In this document: in pieces, positions 12,535 through 64,000 of the stretch
How positions within the stretch are numbered: position 1 is the first letter of the stretch
Layout of the letters: each line of letters opens with the position of its first letter
Assembly (NCBI RefSeq): GCF_004027225.2
Contig: NC_044297.2
Coordinates: forward strand, 657,569 to 721,568
Direction: 5' to 3'
Origin: Strigops habroptila
Taxonomy: Eukaryota; Chordata; Aves; Psittaciformes; Psittacidae
DNA: 64,000 nucleotides
Notes under the pieces: model-generated
The model's input: the letters and a program-made list of their open reading frames with translations, nothing else
What the model was told of the DNA's origin: nothing
Database searches by the model: none
Made by a program: the position numbers and the translations under genes

Positions 12535-12766
12535 AACAGAGCTTTGCTGTGCTCTCGGCAGCAGAACCAAGCGGCAACCTCAGCAAAGGGTTAACGCGGC
12601 CGCTTGTGCCGCTGCTGCCTTCCCACTGATCGCTCTCTGCTCCTGCCAGGCGGAAGTTGGAGCAGCAGCAGCCCAAGTTCAAGGCTTGCTGTATGTGTAC
12701 GAGCTGGCTGGAGCAGGCAGGGTCCGGCGGGCAGCGAGCTGAACCCCTCTCGCCGGAGCCTCAGGG
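12535..12766 (+). promoter_or_regulatory. Candidate 5' UTR / promoter-proximal region of the TSPAN15-like gene
   Basis: This stretch is richer in G+C and CpG than its surroundings, including a GCGGCCGC site near 12596-12603. It lies directly upstream of the start codon. No clear TATA box is visible and the transcription start is unknown. An unseen upstream non-coding exon is possible. Confidence 0.35.
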
Positions 12767-53940
<41,174 letters not shown>

Positions 53941-54185
53941 GAAAGTGGAAAACTTGGAGCACAGCTCTTAGGAAGGTGGAGAATGTTGAACATGGACATC
54001 ATCATATTTATCTTCTCAGGTTCAGGAGATAGTGACACTGGAAGGTTATCAAAACTGCAATGCACTGTGCGGGCACGTGAGCTTGCCAGGGTCCTTTTAC
54101 TACCTTCACCTTTTGAAGCATTTCTATATCTCTTTATTGGGTTTTTTGGGGTTTTTTACACAATAAATGTAACTTGTGTTGTGTT
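53941..54185 (+). other. 3' untranslated region of the TSPAN15-like gene
   Basis: This is the roughly 245-bp stretch between the TGA and the predicted cleavage region after the AATAAA at 54162. No other gene is visible. The end is inferred from the polyadenylation signal, not from transcript data. Confidence 0.6.
54162..54167 (+). promoter_or_regulatory. Polyadenylation signal AATAAA
   Basis: A canonical AATAAA lies 222 bp after the stop codon. It is followed within 30 bp by a GT-rich stretch (tgtaacttgtgttgtgttttgc), which suits the downstream element. No earlier canonical hexamer was seen after the stop. Confidence 0.7.
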
Positions 54186-54344
54186 TTGCAAAGTTGCTTC
54201 CAATCACCGCACACTGGCCCAGTCATGGGGAGGGAAGTGGCACCATCATCATTGCACTTGGCTGTGTTTGCAGGTATATTTAATCTGATCACCTGAAAAA
54301 TATTGGCTTTATGGTAGATTCCCAGGTATGCCCAGACCCCACAA

Positions 54345-54925
54345 AGTTGTGGAGCTCACCATGTGCAGAAGAGGCCCAGCAGCAGCTTTCTCTCCTGGCT
54401 CTTTGGCTGTGGGAGCAGGGGCCAGATGTTCATGCTCCATGTGCTGGGCTCGGCACAGCCTCCAGTGCTTGCTGCAGAGGTTGCACGCAATTGGACTTTT
54501 AGGTGGGAAAGCAAGGAGGGAGAGCAATGCCGGTGGCACCGTTGCGGAGCTCACCATGTGCAGAATATGCCCAGCAGCAGCTTTCTGTCCTGGCTCTTCG
54601 GCTGTGGGAGCAGAGGCTGGATGTTTGTGCTCTACGCACCAGGGTATGGCACAGCCTTGAGTGCTCACCGTAGAGGTTGCATGCAATTGGACTTTTAGGT
54701 GGGAAAGCGAGGAGTGAGATCAATGTGGGTGGCACCGTTGCGAAGCTCACCATGTGCAGAAGAGTCCCAGCAGCAGCTTTCTCTCCTGGCTCTTCGGCTG
54801 TGGCAACAGGGGCCAGACGTTCATGTTCTATGTGCCTGGCTCCGGCACAGGCTTGAGTAGTTGCTGTAGATTTTGCACTCAATTGGACTTCTAGGTGGGA
54901 AAGCAAGGAGCGAGAGCAATGCCGG
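54345..54925. repeat. Tandem array, three units of about 195 bp
   Basis: GAGCTCACCATGTGCAG (or its one-base variant) starts at 54352, 54547 and 54743. Each unit also has CCCAGCAGCAGCTTTCT and CAATTGGACTT with TAGGTGGGAAAGC. Copies differ at many positions. The array begins about 170 bp after the tetraspanin polyadenylation signal. Confidence 0.9.
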
Positions 54926-55333
54926 AAAACATGGAGCAGTTTTTCTTTCCAAAGGGCTTTTCCAGGAATCACATCCCCAGGCTCAACTTGCGCCTCCTGA
55001 AGGAAGATGGATGTTTGTGCCAGGCTGTACTGGGGGAAAACACCCATTTCTGAAAGTTTCCGTCTCTTCCCCATGTGCTCTGGCTTAAGTTTTATCCCCA
55101 GACAAAGAAAAGGAGAGCCCAGTGATTTAGAAAAGGAAGATGGATTTTCTGTGCGGATATGCTGCGCTGGGAATGGTGGTGACTCCCCTCTGCTGGAGAC
55201 CAACATCTAATGACCAGGTAAGGAATTGGCTCTTATAATATTGCTTTTTTAGCACAACTTGGTGATCAAGGTGGCAATTCCCTCCTGCATCACTAGGGAT
55301 ATAGGAATTAAATAGGGATTAGTCTTCTCTCTG

Positions 55334-55640
55334 GATGCTGGAGAGGGACTGTTCATCAGGGACTATAGCGATAGGACAAAGGGAATGGGTCAAACTTATT
55401 CAGGGTTGAAAGTTCAGGTTGGATATAAGGAAGAAGTTCTTCCCTGTGAGGGTGCTGAGGCGCTGGCACAGGGTGCCCAGAGAAGCTGTGGCTGCCCCAT
55501 CCCTGGCAGTGTTCAAGGCCAGGTTGGACACAGGGGCTTGGAGCAACCTGCTCTAGTGGAAGGTGTCCCTGCCCGTGGCAGGGGTTGGAGCTGGATGAGC
55601 TTTAAGGTCCCTTCCAGCCCAAACCGGGCTGGGATTCTAT
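55334..55640 (+). repeat. CR1 3' fragment, intergenic
   Basis: Begins GATGCTGGAGAGGGACTG and ends CGGGCTGGGATTCTATAA. The 3' half is almost the same as the 14463 copy. Confidence 0.9.
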
Positions 55641-56538
55641 AAATAGCTGCAATGCATTGCATCCAAGCCTGGATGGGTGAGTTGAGCTGCACTGGGACAC
55701 AGGCTTGCAGAGAGAGACCTTGAACAGCTGAATTGCAAAATGATGAGTGTGGTTTTACTAAGAAGAAGAAGAAACAAGTCTGTTTGCAAGAGCTGAGTTT
55801 CTGCAGCGCCAGGGGCAAAGGAAACGCTAGATTTGTTAGTGGAGCTTTATTAAGGCTATTTTCGAAGCCGGAGGCTGGCTTTGTTTGGATGCCCAAGCAG
55901 GGAAAGGTGGGTGCGTCTGCCGGGCTCTGTCTCCCTCTTCTGACTGCTTCCAGGCTTTACTCTTTAACTAAACGAGAACCAATCACGAGCAGAAGCATGA
56001 ATAAAACACTTTCTGAACCTCTTTCCCCCTAAGTCCCATTGAAAACAGAGCTGGGAACCCCAGGAGCTGAGCAGGGGGGGTTCAGGGTTTTTTTTTAAGC
56101 AATACGGCCAAAATAGGTGGATTTTATTAAAGTTTTTTGCAAGTGGAGAAGGTAAAACCTGCAGCCCATGGAAATGAGGTGAAAATGATTCTTAAAGGAC
56201 TAACAGGCCTGCTTCCATTACCCGGCCAGCTCCTGGGGCTTCGCTTTTCTTCTTTTTCCCCATCTCTCCAGGAGGTGTTTAGTAAAACCTTCTTAGTACA
56301 AGCTGATAAACTCAACCCGCTCTTTGTATTTCTATGTATTTGGGGAAAGAAAGTTAACTTCTATATTTGCTCTTTATTTACAGGACAAACAGCCACCAAC
56401 ATCCTTAAAACCTTTTCCTGGCTGATGCTGGACCCCAGCACAGATGACATTGTATGGGTTGAATGCAAGCAGGTTTTCATGTCTGGATGAATACTGGTTT
56501 TCAGCAGGCGGTAAGCAATGGGAGATAGGGAGAAGTCA

Positions 56539-56720
56539 GGGATTGGAACAGGCTGCTCAGGGCAGTGCTGGAGTCACCATCCCTGGAAGTGTTCCCAAAC
56601 CATGTAGATGAGGCCCTCAGTGCCATGGGTTAGTGGTGGCCTTGGCAGTGCTGGGGAACAGTTGGACTTGATGATCTTAAAGGTCTTTTCCAACATAAGT
56701 GATTTTGTGATTCCATGATT
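56539..56720 (+). repeat. CR1 3' fragment of the 40676-type subfamily
   Basis: Shares GATTGGAACAGGCTGC, GGGTTAGTGGTGGCCTTGG and TTGGACTTGATGATCTTA with the older subfamily. Confidence 0.87.
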
Positions 56721-57409
56721 TAGGCACCTGGCTCCCCTATTCCCACAAACAGTTGGTCCGCTAATGCCTGGAAAATGGGAAAGATTAAGCAAGAGCATGA
56801 AATCGTAAGCACACTTTGGAAAAGCTTTTCTCCCACTTTTAGAAACATGTTTCACTACTCTAAATAAACGGGATGCCAGTAGCATTCCTTACCTCATCCT
56901 ACATTTTGCACTTGAAATCACCCCTTGTTTGAGACCTGCTACACGGAAGAGCAAATCTAATAAAACAGGAGCTGGGAAGAAAGTGAGAGCAGGGATAAAG
57001 CATCGAACAGGTTTTGCTTTGCTTCTGCTGAGACTCTGGATTGTGCCGTCGAATAATCTCCCAGAGGCGAGAGAAAAGCCCCAATATTGGATGACCTCAA
57101 AGCACAAAGTCTGATTTCTAAGTTCTCCTTCCATTAACAATGAGGCCAGTCCTGATGAAGTGCTGGCTGCTGCTTTGATGCAGATTTATTGATACCCCCA
57201 TTAAAAGGCTAAGCAGGGACGAGCAAGCCGGGCGTTAAATAGAAGCGGACAGCTCGGGAAGCACAGCGGGCATGCTCGTGGGACCAGGATCTGGTTTTCC
57301 ATGAAATCCAATTTTAGGATGTTTAACATGTTAAAAACAAACTGTGGAAATTGCAAAATAATTCAGTGTGCAACCCTCATCAAAAAAAGAATCCAAATTG
57401 TATTTAATG

Positions 57410-57796
57410 GGCTGGTTCAGCCTGGGGAAGAGAAGGCTCCTTAAGGGGAGACCTTAGAGCAGCTCCAGTGCCTAAAGGGGCTCCAGGAAACCTGGAGAGG
57501 GGCTTTGGGCAAGGGCCTGTAGGGACAGGACAACAAGGAATAGTTTTAACCTGCCAGAGGGGAGATGGAGATGAGCTCTGAGGCAGAAGCTCTTCCCTGT
57601 GAGGGTGCTGAGGCGCTGGCACAGGGTGCCCAGAGAAGCTGTGGCTGCCCCATCCCTGGCAGTGTTCAAGGCCAGGTTGGACACAGGGGCTTGGAGCAAC
57701 CTGCTCTAGTGGAAGCTGTCTCTGCCTGTGGCAGGGGATTGGAACTGGATGAGCTTTTAGGGCCTTTCCAGCCTAAACCATTCTTTGATTCTGTGG
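57410..57796 (+). repeat. CR1 3' fragment, intergenic
   Basis: Begins GGCTGGTTCAGCCTGGGG and ends AAACCATTCTTTGATTCTG. Confidence 0.9.
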
Positions 57797-60068
57797 CCAT
57801 GGGGCTGATCCTATCATCCCCAGGGGCTTTAGGAGCTTTCTCACTGCTGCTGATGGTTCTCCGTAACTCCCTGAAGAATTTCCTTCCGCTTCTTTAGATC
57901 AGATGTCCATGATATTGCACAGAGAAAAGAAAGAAAAGCAGTTTCCCTCCCAAATCCCAGCAATCGAGGCAAAACTGATATGAAAAGAATCCAAACCTAA
58001 ATCCCCAGAAGACACAGACCCTGCAAGCTGGGGATGAGCACCTTGAATTTTCCTACATCCCAGTGGTCTGATATCTAGAGACCATCACTGCGCAAGACCA
58101 GCTCTCCCTGGCTTGGATGTTCCATCCTCTCCAGAAGTTTATTTGCATCCCGTGATGCCTTTCTGCTCCCAAAGTCAATTGGTGCCGCCCCAAACCCATT
58201 TTAACTTGGGAACTACAGAGGGTTTGGCAGTGGGTGTCGATACGATGGTGGCAAGCGCAGCTTTATCTCGAGGCTATCTGGGCTCCTGCACCCACCAGTG
58301 CCTGAGACTTCACTGCGCGGCTCCATCTGCTGATTTCTGAGTGTTTTTGGAGAGCTCAAGGTGAGTTTATTCATGCTAAAACTTGGTTTTGTGGAACTGA
58401 GAGCTGGTGGAAGTAGTGGGATTTCATTGGCAAAGGTAATAGCGCTCTTCTTTTCCTCCCCTTATTTCTGCTGTGCTTAGAGTTGCTTTTTCCAGCACTT
58501 CTTGTCTGCATTGTACTTGTGTTTGTATGCCATATTTGGGGGGGAAAAAGCTTTATATGTAAAAGATTAGAGGGAAAAACTCCCAGGCTACGTGACCCTC
58601 ATCAATCAGCCAGAATCAATCAGGACCTTTTATTTTTCGGTGGCTCTGGCAAAGCCTGGATTTAGCAGATAGGTTGTTTTTGCTGCCCAGTGGAGCTGTG
58701 GTAGAGCCTCTTGCTGGCCAAGTTACACTGAAAAAGAAGTCGTGTTTCTTCCCAATATATCCTCATCCATCTGGGGACCCCGACCTAGTGCTGAAGCTGG
58801 TGGGGAAACCTCATAGGGGGGTTTCTAGTACTCCATCTGTTAGAAGAAGAACTACTTCTGCCTGCAGCTGGGTGGCTATTGTGCTGTTTCTCCTGCCAGC
58901 ACCAGCTTCATAAAATCCTCTGAATTAGCCTGATAATGTTATTCCCAGGAACCCAGGGCTTGTGGCTGATGTTATCTGTTAATATGCCCATGTCTGGGGC
59001 AGGATTTGTCCATCTAGAAGTGTTTGCCCCTAAAATAAACTGGTTCCTGCACCTGTGCAAAAAGTGTTGGGTTCATGTGGTCAAACAAAGTGAAGTGAAT
59101 TCCAAATCTGTTAAATCAATCTTCATATAGCAACTGGGATAAGGCTGGAGCCTGTATCAGGCTAAAGATGGTCTTTGCCTTGGGGAGAATGGGTCAGTAA
59201 TTCAGAAACCGCGGCAGAGCCAACCTGGCCGGTCCTGGACCATTCTAGCTTTTCCATTCACTTTATATTTTAAGCTATTTGGCTTGAATTGGGATTTTTC
59301 TTCCCTCAAATAGATGGATAATGATATGATATTGCCATGGATGCAGGCAGCTGGACCGGGGGACATGGAGAGGCCGGCTTTCTGATCGCTCTCAAAGTGA
59401 CTTTGTGAGGCATCGATTGGGCTGCCATGAACAGTAACCGTTCTCCTATCCAAGTCAAGTGTGAAAGGCAATCGCTGGAGGTCAGATGATTAGGAGATTA
59501 ATTAGCAAATTCCAAAGAAACTCATATGGGGAATAAAGCAGCAGGTTTGAAGGAAGGTACCTGGAAGCAGCAGAGTGTGTATGGTGTAAAAGCTGTGTTT
59601 AGGTGGGGAAAAATGAACTTTGCTTCTGCAAAACCCCTTTTATTTGTGCAGGTACCCCCCAGAATTAGCTGGGTGCTTATAGCCAGCAAGAACCCCTGTT
59701 ACCTGAGCTTCTGTGCTCATACCAGCAAATCTCTTACGCTTCACTTACACCTTCCTTCGAGCAGCAGGAATAAGAGGCCGGAGACGTAACCCCAGTGAAT
59801 TTCATCCGGATAATTGGGGAGAGTGGAGGTGGAGCAGGGGCAGGGCTGGCACAGAGCAAGACAGGACTGAGACCTCACCAAGGGCACTTGCAGGAGGTGC
59901 TGGAGGGTCCCTGTTGCATCCTCACCCCATCCAGGAAAGACCCTGTGGTTTCACTGGTGCCATGGGTAAAGGATTCCCATAGCAGGAAGCACCAAGTGGG
60001 TGTGCAGAGGCTATTCCCCTGCCCAGCACCCTTTATAATCTCTCTCCTTTCTCCTCCCCATGGCTCAG

Positions 60069-60162
60069 CTCTCTCCGAGTGGCGGAACCATGCTGGAGGA
60101 TGAGGATGGGATGAGCGAGAGAGGCCTCAGCAGCTCAAGAAGGAGATATGACGATGAGGAAG
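60069..60162 (+). CDS. SLC4A5: SLC4A5-like exon with start codon (residues 1-24)
   Basis: The coding part is 60090-60162. A pyrimidine tract and AG at 60067-60068 suggest a spliced acceptor, so a non-coding upstream exon is likely. I chose the ATG at 60090 because it aligns with the family start and has A at -3. An in-frame ATG at 60060 would add ten residues but falls before the predicted acceptor. The donor is GAAG|gtgagc, phase 1. Confidence 0.6.
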
Positions 60163-60568
60163 GTGAGCAAAACACCTCAGGGATGCCCCAAATGGCAGCG
60201 GGGTCTTCCCTGCTGGCTGATGCTTCAGATCTCCCAGCGCTTGGCTCAGCACACCCCATGGGATGCTTTAAACCTGGTGGGTTTAAAGAGGCAGACATCT
60301 CCCTGGCTTTTATTCTTTCTTGCAAGTGAGAATGACCGAGACCCACCTTCTAAAGCTTCCCTTCCCCACCCCCCAGATTACCACTCCATCTACATCGGGG
60401 TGCCAGTGCCTCGGGGCTACCGGAGGAAACGGCGCCGGAGAAGATCAGCTTCCAGCCGGGATAGGACGAGTGAAAGTGAGCGGCACTACGAGCGCCAGGA
60501 TCACTCGGACACCGACGACGGCGGCCACGGCTGCTATGAGAGTGGCAATGACAATGCCAGCAGGACCA
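60090..60568 (+). CDS. SLC4A5: SLC4 sodium bicarbonate cotransporter, N-terminal exons (partial, SLC4A5-like)
   Basis: Seen: joining 60090-60162 and 60377-60568 gives 88 residues with a GT/AG intron of 214 bp; the reading ends in phase 1 at a gtgagt donor. Order: acidic start (MLEDEDG), serine/arginine stretch, DDEED, YHSIYIGVPVP, an arginine-rich run (GYRRKRRRRR), then an acidic, serine-rich stretch. Known: this order (acidic start, IYIGV-x-VP, basic run) is that of the N-terminus of NBCe1-B and related electroneutral cotransporters. There the segment is an autoinhibitory, IRBIT-binding module before the band-3 cytoplasmic domain; the proteins move Na+ and bicarbonate across the plasma membrane. 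Inferred: SLC4A5, because it is NBCe-like yet not close enough to be SLC4A4 and sits beside a TSPAN15 paralogue. SLC4A4 or SLC4A9 cannot be excluded. The remaining exons lie beyond the window. Confidence 0.62.
60377..60568 (+). CDS. SLC4A5: SLC4A5-like exon 2 of the coding region (residues 25-88)
   Basis: The acceptor is accccccag|AT, completing an aspartate codon split by the intron. The exon encodes YHSIYIGVPVP, the arginine run, an RDRTSESERHYE stretch and a histidine/aspartate-rich end. The donor acca|gtgagt leaves phase 1. The coding part is much richer in G+C and CpG than its flanks. Confidence 0.72.
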
Positions 60569-62398
60569 GTGAGTTGTCATTGGGCTTCCCAAGAGAGCAG
60601 GAGGGCTTTGGCAGCACCATTTAATCCAGGATTAAGTCATCCTCCATCCACCTAGCCAGTTTGGTTGGTCCAGCGTTTGCATTTCCCAGTGCTTCCCAGG
60701 TTTATTTTTCCCTGTGAATGTCGCTGAGAGCAGGGTGTAAAATGGGATTTCAGGCTACTTAGGTGATGGATAGGCTATAAAGAGGTTGTCCTTGTCCTTA
60801 GGAGGTTGTTTTTGCCCTTGGGAGATTGCTAAGGAGGAAACAGGGTGATGGCAGGGTCCTGGGGTGCAGACATCCTCTGGGCATCACTCCTCGTTCCCAA
60901 CAGGCTTTTGCCTGGGGCTTTGCCCGGTCTCCTTAAATCTCCTTAGCAAAGATTAACATTTTGCACAGCAAAGGAGCTGGGTTTTTATTCACACCCCCCA
61001 TAGAAATTTGCATTTGAGTTTATGTCAAGCAGATCACGTCACAGCTCAGCAGCGCAGGCAGGGGCTCAGCATGGCTTTATCCCTATGGAAGGAAAAGTTT
61101 CCTTGTTGCCTTTCATTGTGGCGCGAGCGGGACCATGTCCCCTCCTTTCCACAGTAAATGCCACTGAGATATAACACTGGGCTGGTTTTGGGAGGGAAAA
61201 GTCATTTTATGGAGGGAAAACACCCCAAAAAGCCTCAACTCTGCATCAGCTGCATTTTCCTTTTGGAAATGTTCCTCATTTGGGTGTTTTTCCTCCCAAA
61301 AAAATCTCTGCCCTGAGCTTGCTGGGGGTTTTCCCACCTTGCTCTGGGTGGGAAACAAAAGCCCCTCCACAAAATAATCCCAACCCTTTGATTTCTGTCC
61401 TCCCACCTTTCCCTCCCTCCCCTTTCTTGCTCACTCCATCCCGCTGCCACTCACCTCTCCTACACGCATCCCGTTTGATTTGGTAACTTCCCGTCATGAG
61501 AGCCAAAGGGAAAGGAAAGTGCTTTATATTCTCTATAATCTGCTCCTTAAGCCTTGGGAGTTTAACAAGCCTGAGTGGATAAAGGAGGAAGTTTGGGGGG
61601 TTGTGGTTTTTTTGTACTCTGCACTGAAGGTTTGGTTGAGCCGGGAAGAAATGGGAGAAAAGATGGAAATGATTCCAGGTAGGTGATTTCCATGGCTCTT
61701 CGGTGTCCACAATGGGGGAGCTGGAGAGGAGGAAAAGCTCCTGGGTTTATTTGGCTTTGTTTTTCTTTTGCAAAAGCAACTTGGGAGCCAGCATGGGGTT
61801 GGGTTGAGCATTCACTTGGGGCACCAAGCTCCAAAGCTCACCCCAAATACAAGGTGGGGATACATGGGACTGTATAGAGCTTCCAGCGCTCCCCAGCAGT
61901 GGGAGAGCAGAAATATGACTATTTGGAAGGAGAAAAGTCTCCCAGAGCTGGGGATTTCTGGAACGGGAATGGAGCATCTAATCCCATGGGATGTGCAGCC
62001 CAGTCTTCTCTATTTCTGTGGGGAAGGGACCATTCTAAGCCATGAAACGCCAGGAAAAGGCTGTTGTGTGTTCAGAGGGACCACAACAGCTGATGGCTCA
62101 TATGCCAGAGCCTTAAATAAGGCTTAATCCCACTGCCCAGCTGGATTGCAAACCCCAAGAGGCACCAGGTTTCCCCGTCCCCTCTTTTATCACCTTTTAA
62201 ATTATACCTAAAACCACAACAGGATTTTTGGTTTGGAAAAGCATCGCTAGGTGAGGTTTTACTGCTGGATCAAAGTTGGGGTGTGAAGGGCTCTGTGAAC
62301 CTCAGATTAAAGGAGGTATAAATGATTGTGACTGGTCTGTCCTGTCTGATTATCCATGGAAAAGTAGGTTCTTGTATATGTAAACTTATCCCATATTA

Positions 62399-62505
62399 AG
62401 GCCAGGCTGGATGCGGTTCTGGGCAGCCTGGTCTAGTAGAAGATGTCCCTGCTCACTGCAGGGGGTTGGAAAGTTCCTTCCAACTCAAACCATTCTATGA
62501 TTCTC
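62399..62505 (+). repeat. Short CR1 tail
   Basis: Begins AGGCCAGGCTGGATGCGG and ends ACCATTCTATGATTCTC. It lacks the usual CTGGATGATCTTTAAGG block after GGGGGTTGGAA. Confidence 0.85.
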
Positions 62506-62751
62506 ATCACTGTTAATGCTGAGCTAATGCTGCGTCTGTGGGCTCAATTCTGATCCACTGCATCTGAAATCACCGTGGAGGTTTGATGGGCTAAAGCAGG
62601 AATTGCAGCTGTGGGTGTTTTCCCATGGTAAAAGCTGGTTCATGGAGGTACAGATCTGGTCTGGGCACCCGTCGAACTGTGTCTTGCAAGAAATAGGTGC
62701 TGAATTTGGGGTGGCTTTGTGGGTTTTAGCTAGTGTCACTGCAACTGAAAG

Positions 62752-62828
62752 GTGCTCACTGCAGGGGGTTGGAACTGGATGATCTTTAAGGTCCCTTCCA
62801 ACCCAAACCATTCCATGATTCAATGATT
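62752..62828 (+). repeat. Very short CR1 tail (about 77 bp)
   Basis: Begins GTGCTCACTGCAGGGGGTTGG and ends ACCATTCCATGATTCAATG. Confidence 0.83.
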
Positions 62829-64000
62829 AGTTTTAGTCTTTTGTTCCCCAGAGGTACCAAGCCTTGGATGCTGCTATTCAGTGTGTATTCCCAAGCTGCT
62901 TTCCAGGATTAATTCAGGTGCTGAATCAAATTCCCAAGAGGAATAAGCAGCAGGTTGATGCTGCCCCAGGCACGAAAGGGTCCTGCAGGTGAATAAAGCC
63001 CATGAATTCTGGCTGCGTGGCCAAACCCTGGGATTGTTGGTTTAGCAACCGGCTCTTTGCTCGGGTCAGTGAGCGGTGGGAAGCTGTAAGGAAGCTCATG
63101 TTATGTGTTGAGAGGTGGGTTTATTCCTTAAACAGGGGGACGGTGGGGAAGAAGCTAACAAAACCACCTTAAAAAGCTCTTTATGTGCAAATTTGCCTTT
63201 ATCTTTTGTGGTTTCCAATAGTTAAAGTGTGTCACAGCCCCAACGCCCCCTAATACAAGTTGCTTGGAGGACCCTCTAGCAGGTTGATGCAGGAGGAGGG
63301 ACCCGTTCTTAAGCCCCTAAGGTGGGAATTTGGGCAGAGTTGGAAACAGCAGCCACCAAGCCAAGGATTTACAAAGCTCCAACCCTTCACCCTCCCCACC
63401 TGCAAAATGACAAATCCCCCTTTTTCAACAATTCCATCCAGAGATCCCATCCAAGACAGTAAATTCCCAGTAAATTTCCAGTAAATTCCCTTATTTCTAT
63501 CATTTTCCGTGCTCTGGCTCATGTATTTGCTGTGATTTTTGCAGGATATGTCAGGTTTGGGCTGCAGAGCACAGCATGAGGCCAGGGTGGGGGGGTTGCC
63601 AGCACCACACCGATTTCATCCCCTCTTACGGGAACAGCACTTTAGGCTTAAAGAGCCTGAAGCCCTCAAGGCATGTAGCTCAGCTCTAAAATTAACAGGA
63701 ATATTAATAATCATAATAATGAAGCTTATGGAAGTGGAAGGAGGAACTTGACAACAGGGCTTTAGTCCTGGTGGTGGGGTTTAAAGGGCTTAAGCAGTTA
63801 AGCAGGCTCAGCCTAGAGCAAGGGACATCCTATTCTTTCACTGTGACTTGGTTCTTGGCTCCTTTGGTGGGGGGAAAAGGCAATATTCCTATTTTTCCCC
63901 CTCTCTCATGCGTGGCAATTTAATTACCTATTTTTGGGGGTACTGTATTACCCACCTTTCTTATTCCCAGCTTTGAGAACAGAAGGATCCTGCTAACGAA

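Larger units (their letters stand above)
54186..60068. other. Intergenic region between the TSPAN15-like and SLC4A5-like genes
   Basis: It contains a roughly 195-bp tandem array right after the tetraspanin gene, then CR1 pieces at 55334, 56539 and 57410. It may hold untranslated upstream exons and the promoter of the SLC4A5-like gene, but none can be located by eye. Confidence 0.6.
60569..64000 (+). other. Intron of the SLC4A5-like gene, running off the window
   Basis: After the gtgagt donor I looked for the next family exon (the start of the band-3 cytoplasmic domain, with a PAAE-like and an EMEWKETARW-like stretch). None is present up to 64000. Two short CR1 tails lie at 62399 and 62752. 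Confidence 0.6.

Noticed and set aside
60148-60376. Read-through frame joining the two SLC4A5-like exons without splicing
   Set aside because: It is in a different frame from the first exon. Splicing gives the family-consistent DDEED-YHSIYIG junction.

Overview
The window looks like avian nuclear DNA. It is dense with short, 5'-truncated copies of the CR1 (chicken repeat 1) LINE. Their 3' ends carry the typical ATTCTATGATTCT-type tail, on either strand. Genes are split by large introns with GT/AG borders, and there are no mammalian Alu/L1-type or bacterial features. The species cannot be named from the sequence.

Layout: 1-12535 has no recognisable gene and holds seven CR1 pieces and a small decayed retroviral gag-like fragment. 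From 12767 to 53940 (+ strand) there is one complete eight-exon gene for a 321-residue tetraspanin. All seven introns are phase 0. The large extracellular loop has eight cysteines, so it belongs to the TspanC8 class (ADAM10 partners). Residue patterns are closest to TSPAN15, but it is too diverged to be the well-conserved TSPAN15 orthologue, so I call it TSPAN15-like. A polyadenylation signal follows at 54162. The 54186-60068 interval is intergenic. It holds a tandem array of three roughly 195-bp units and four CR1 copies.

From 60069 two spliced exons (+ strand) encode the N-terminal 88 residues of an SLC4 bicarbonate transporter. They resemble the N-terminus of NBCe1-B and are most likely SLC4A5. 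This gene runs off the right edge.

The main biological point is the linkage of a TSPAN15-like gene to an SLC4A5-like gene. In human, TSPAN15 lies at 10q22 with TACR2 and HK1, while SLC4A5 lies at 2p13 near HK2 and TACR1. These are related chromosome segments from vertebrate genome duplication. The tetraspanin here may therefore be a TSPAN15 ohnologue retained in birds on the 2p13-like segment. I found no CRISPR, phage or other prokaryotic system.
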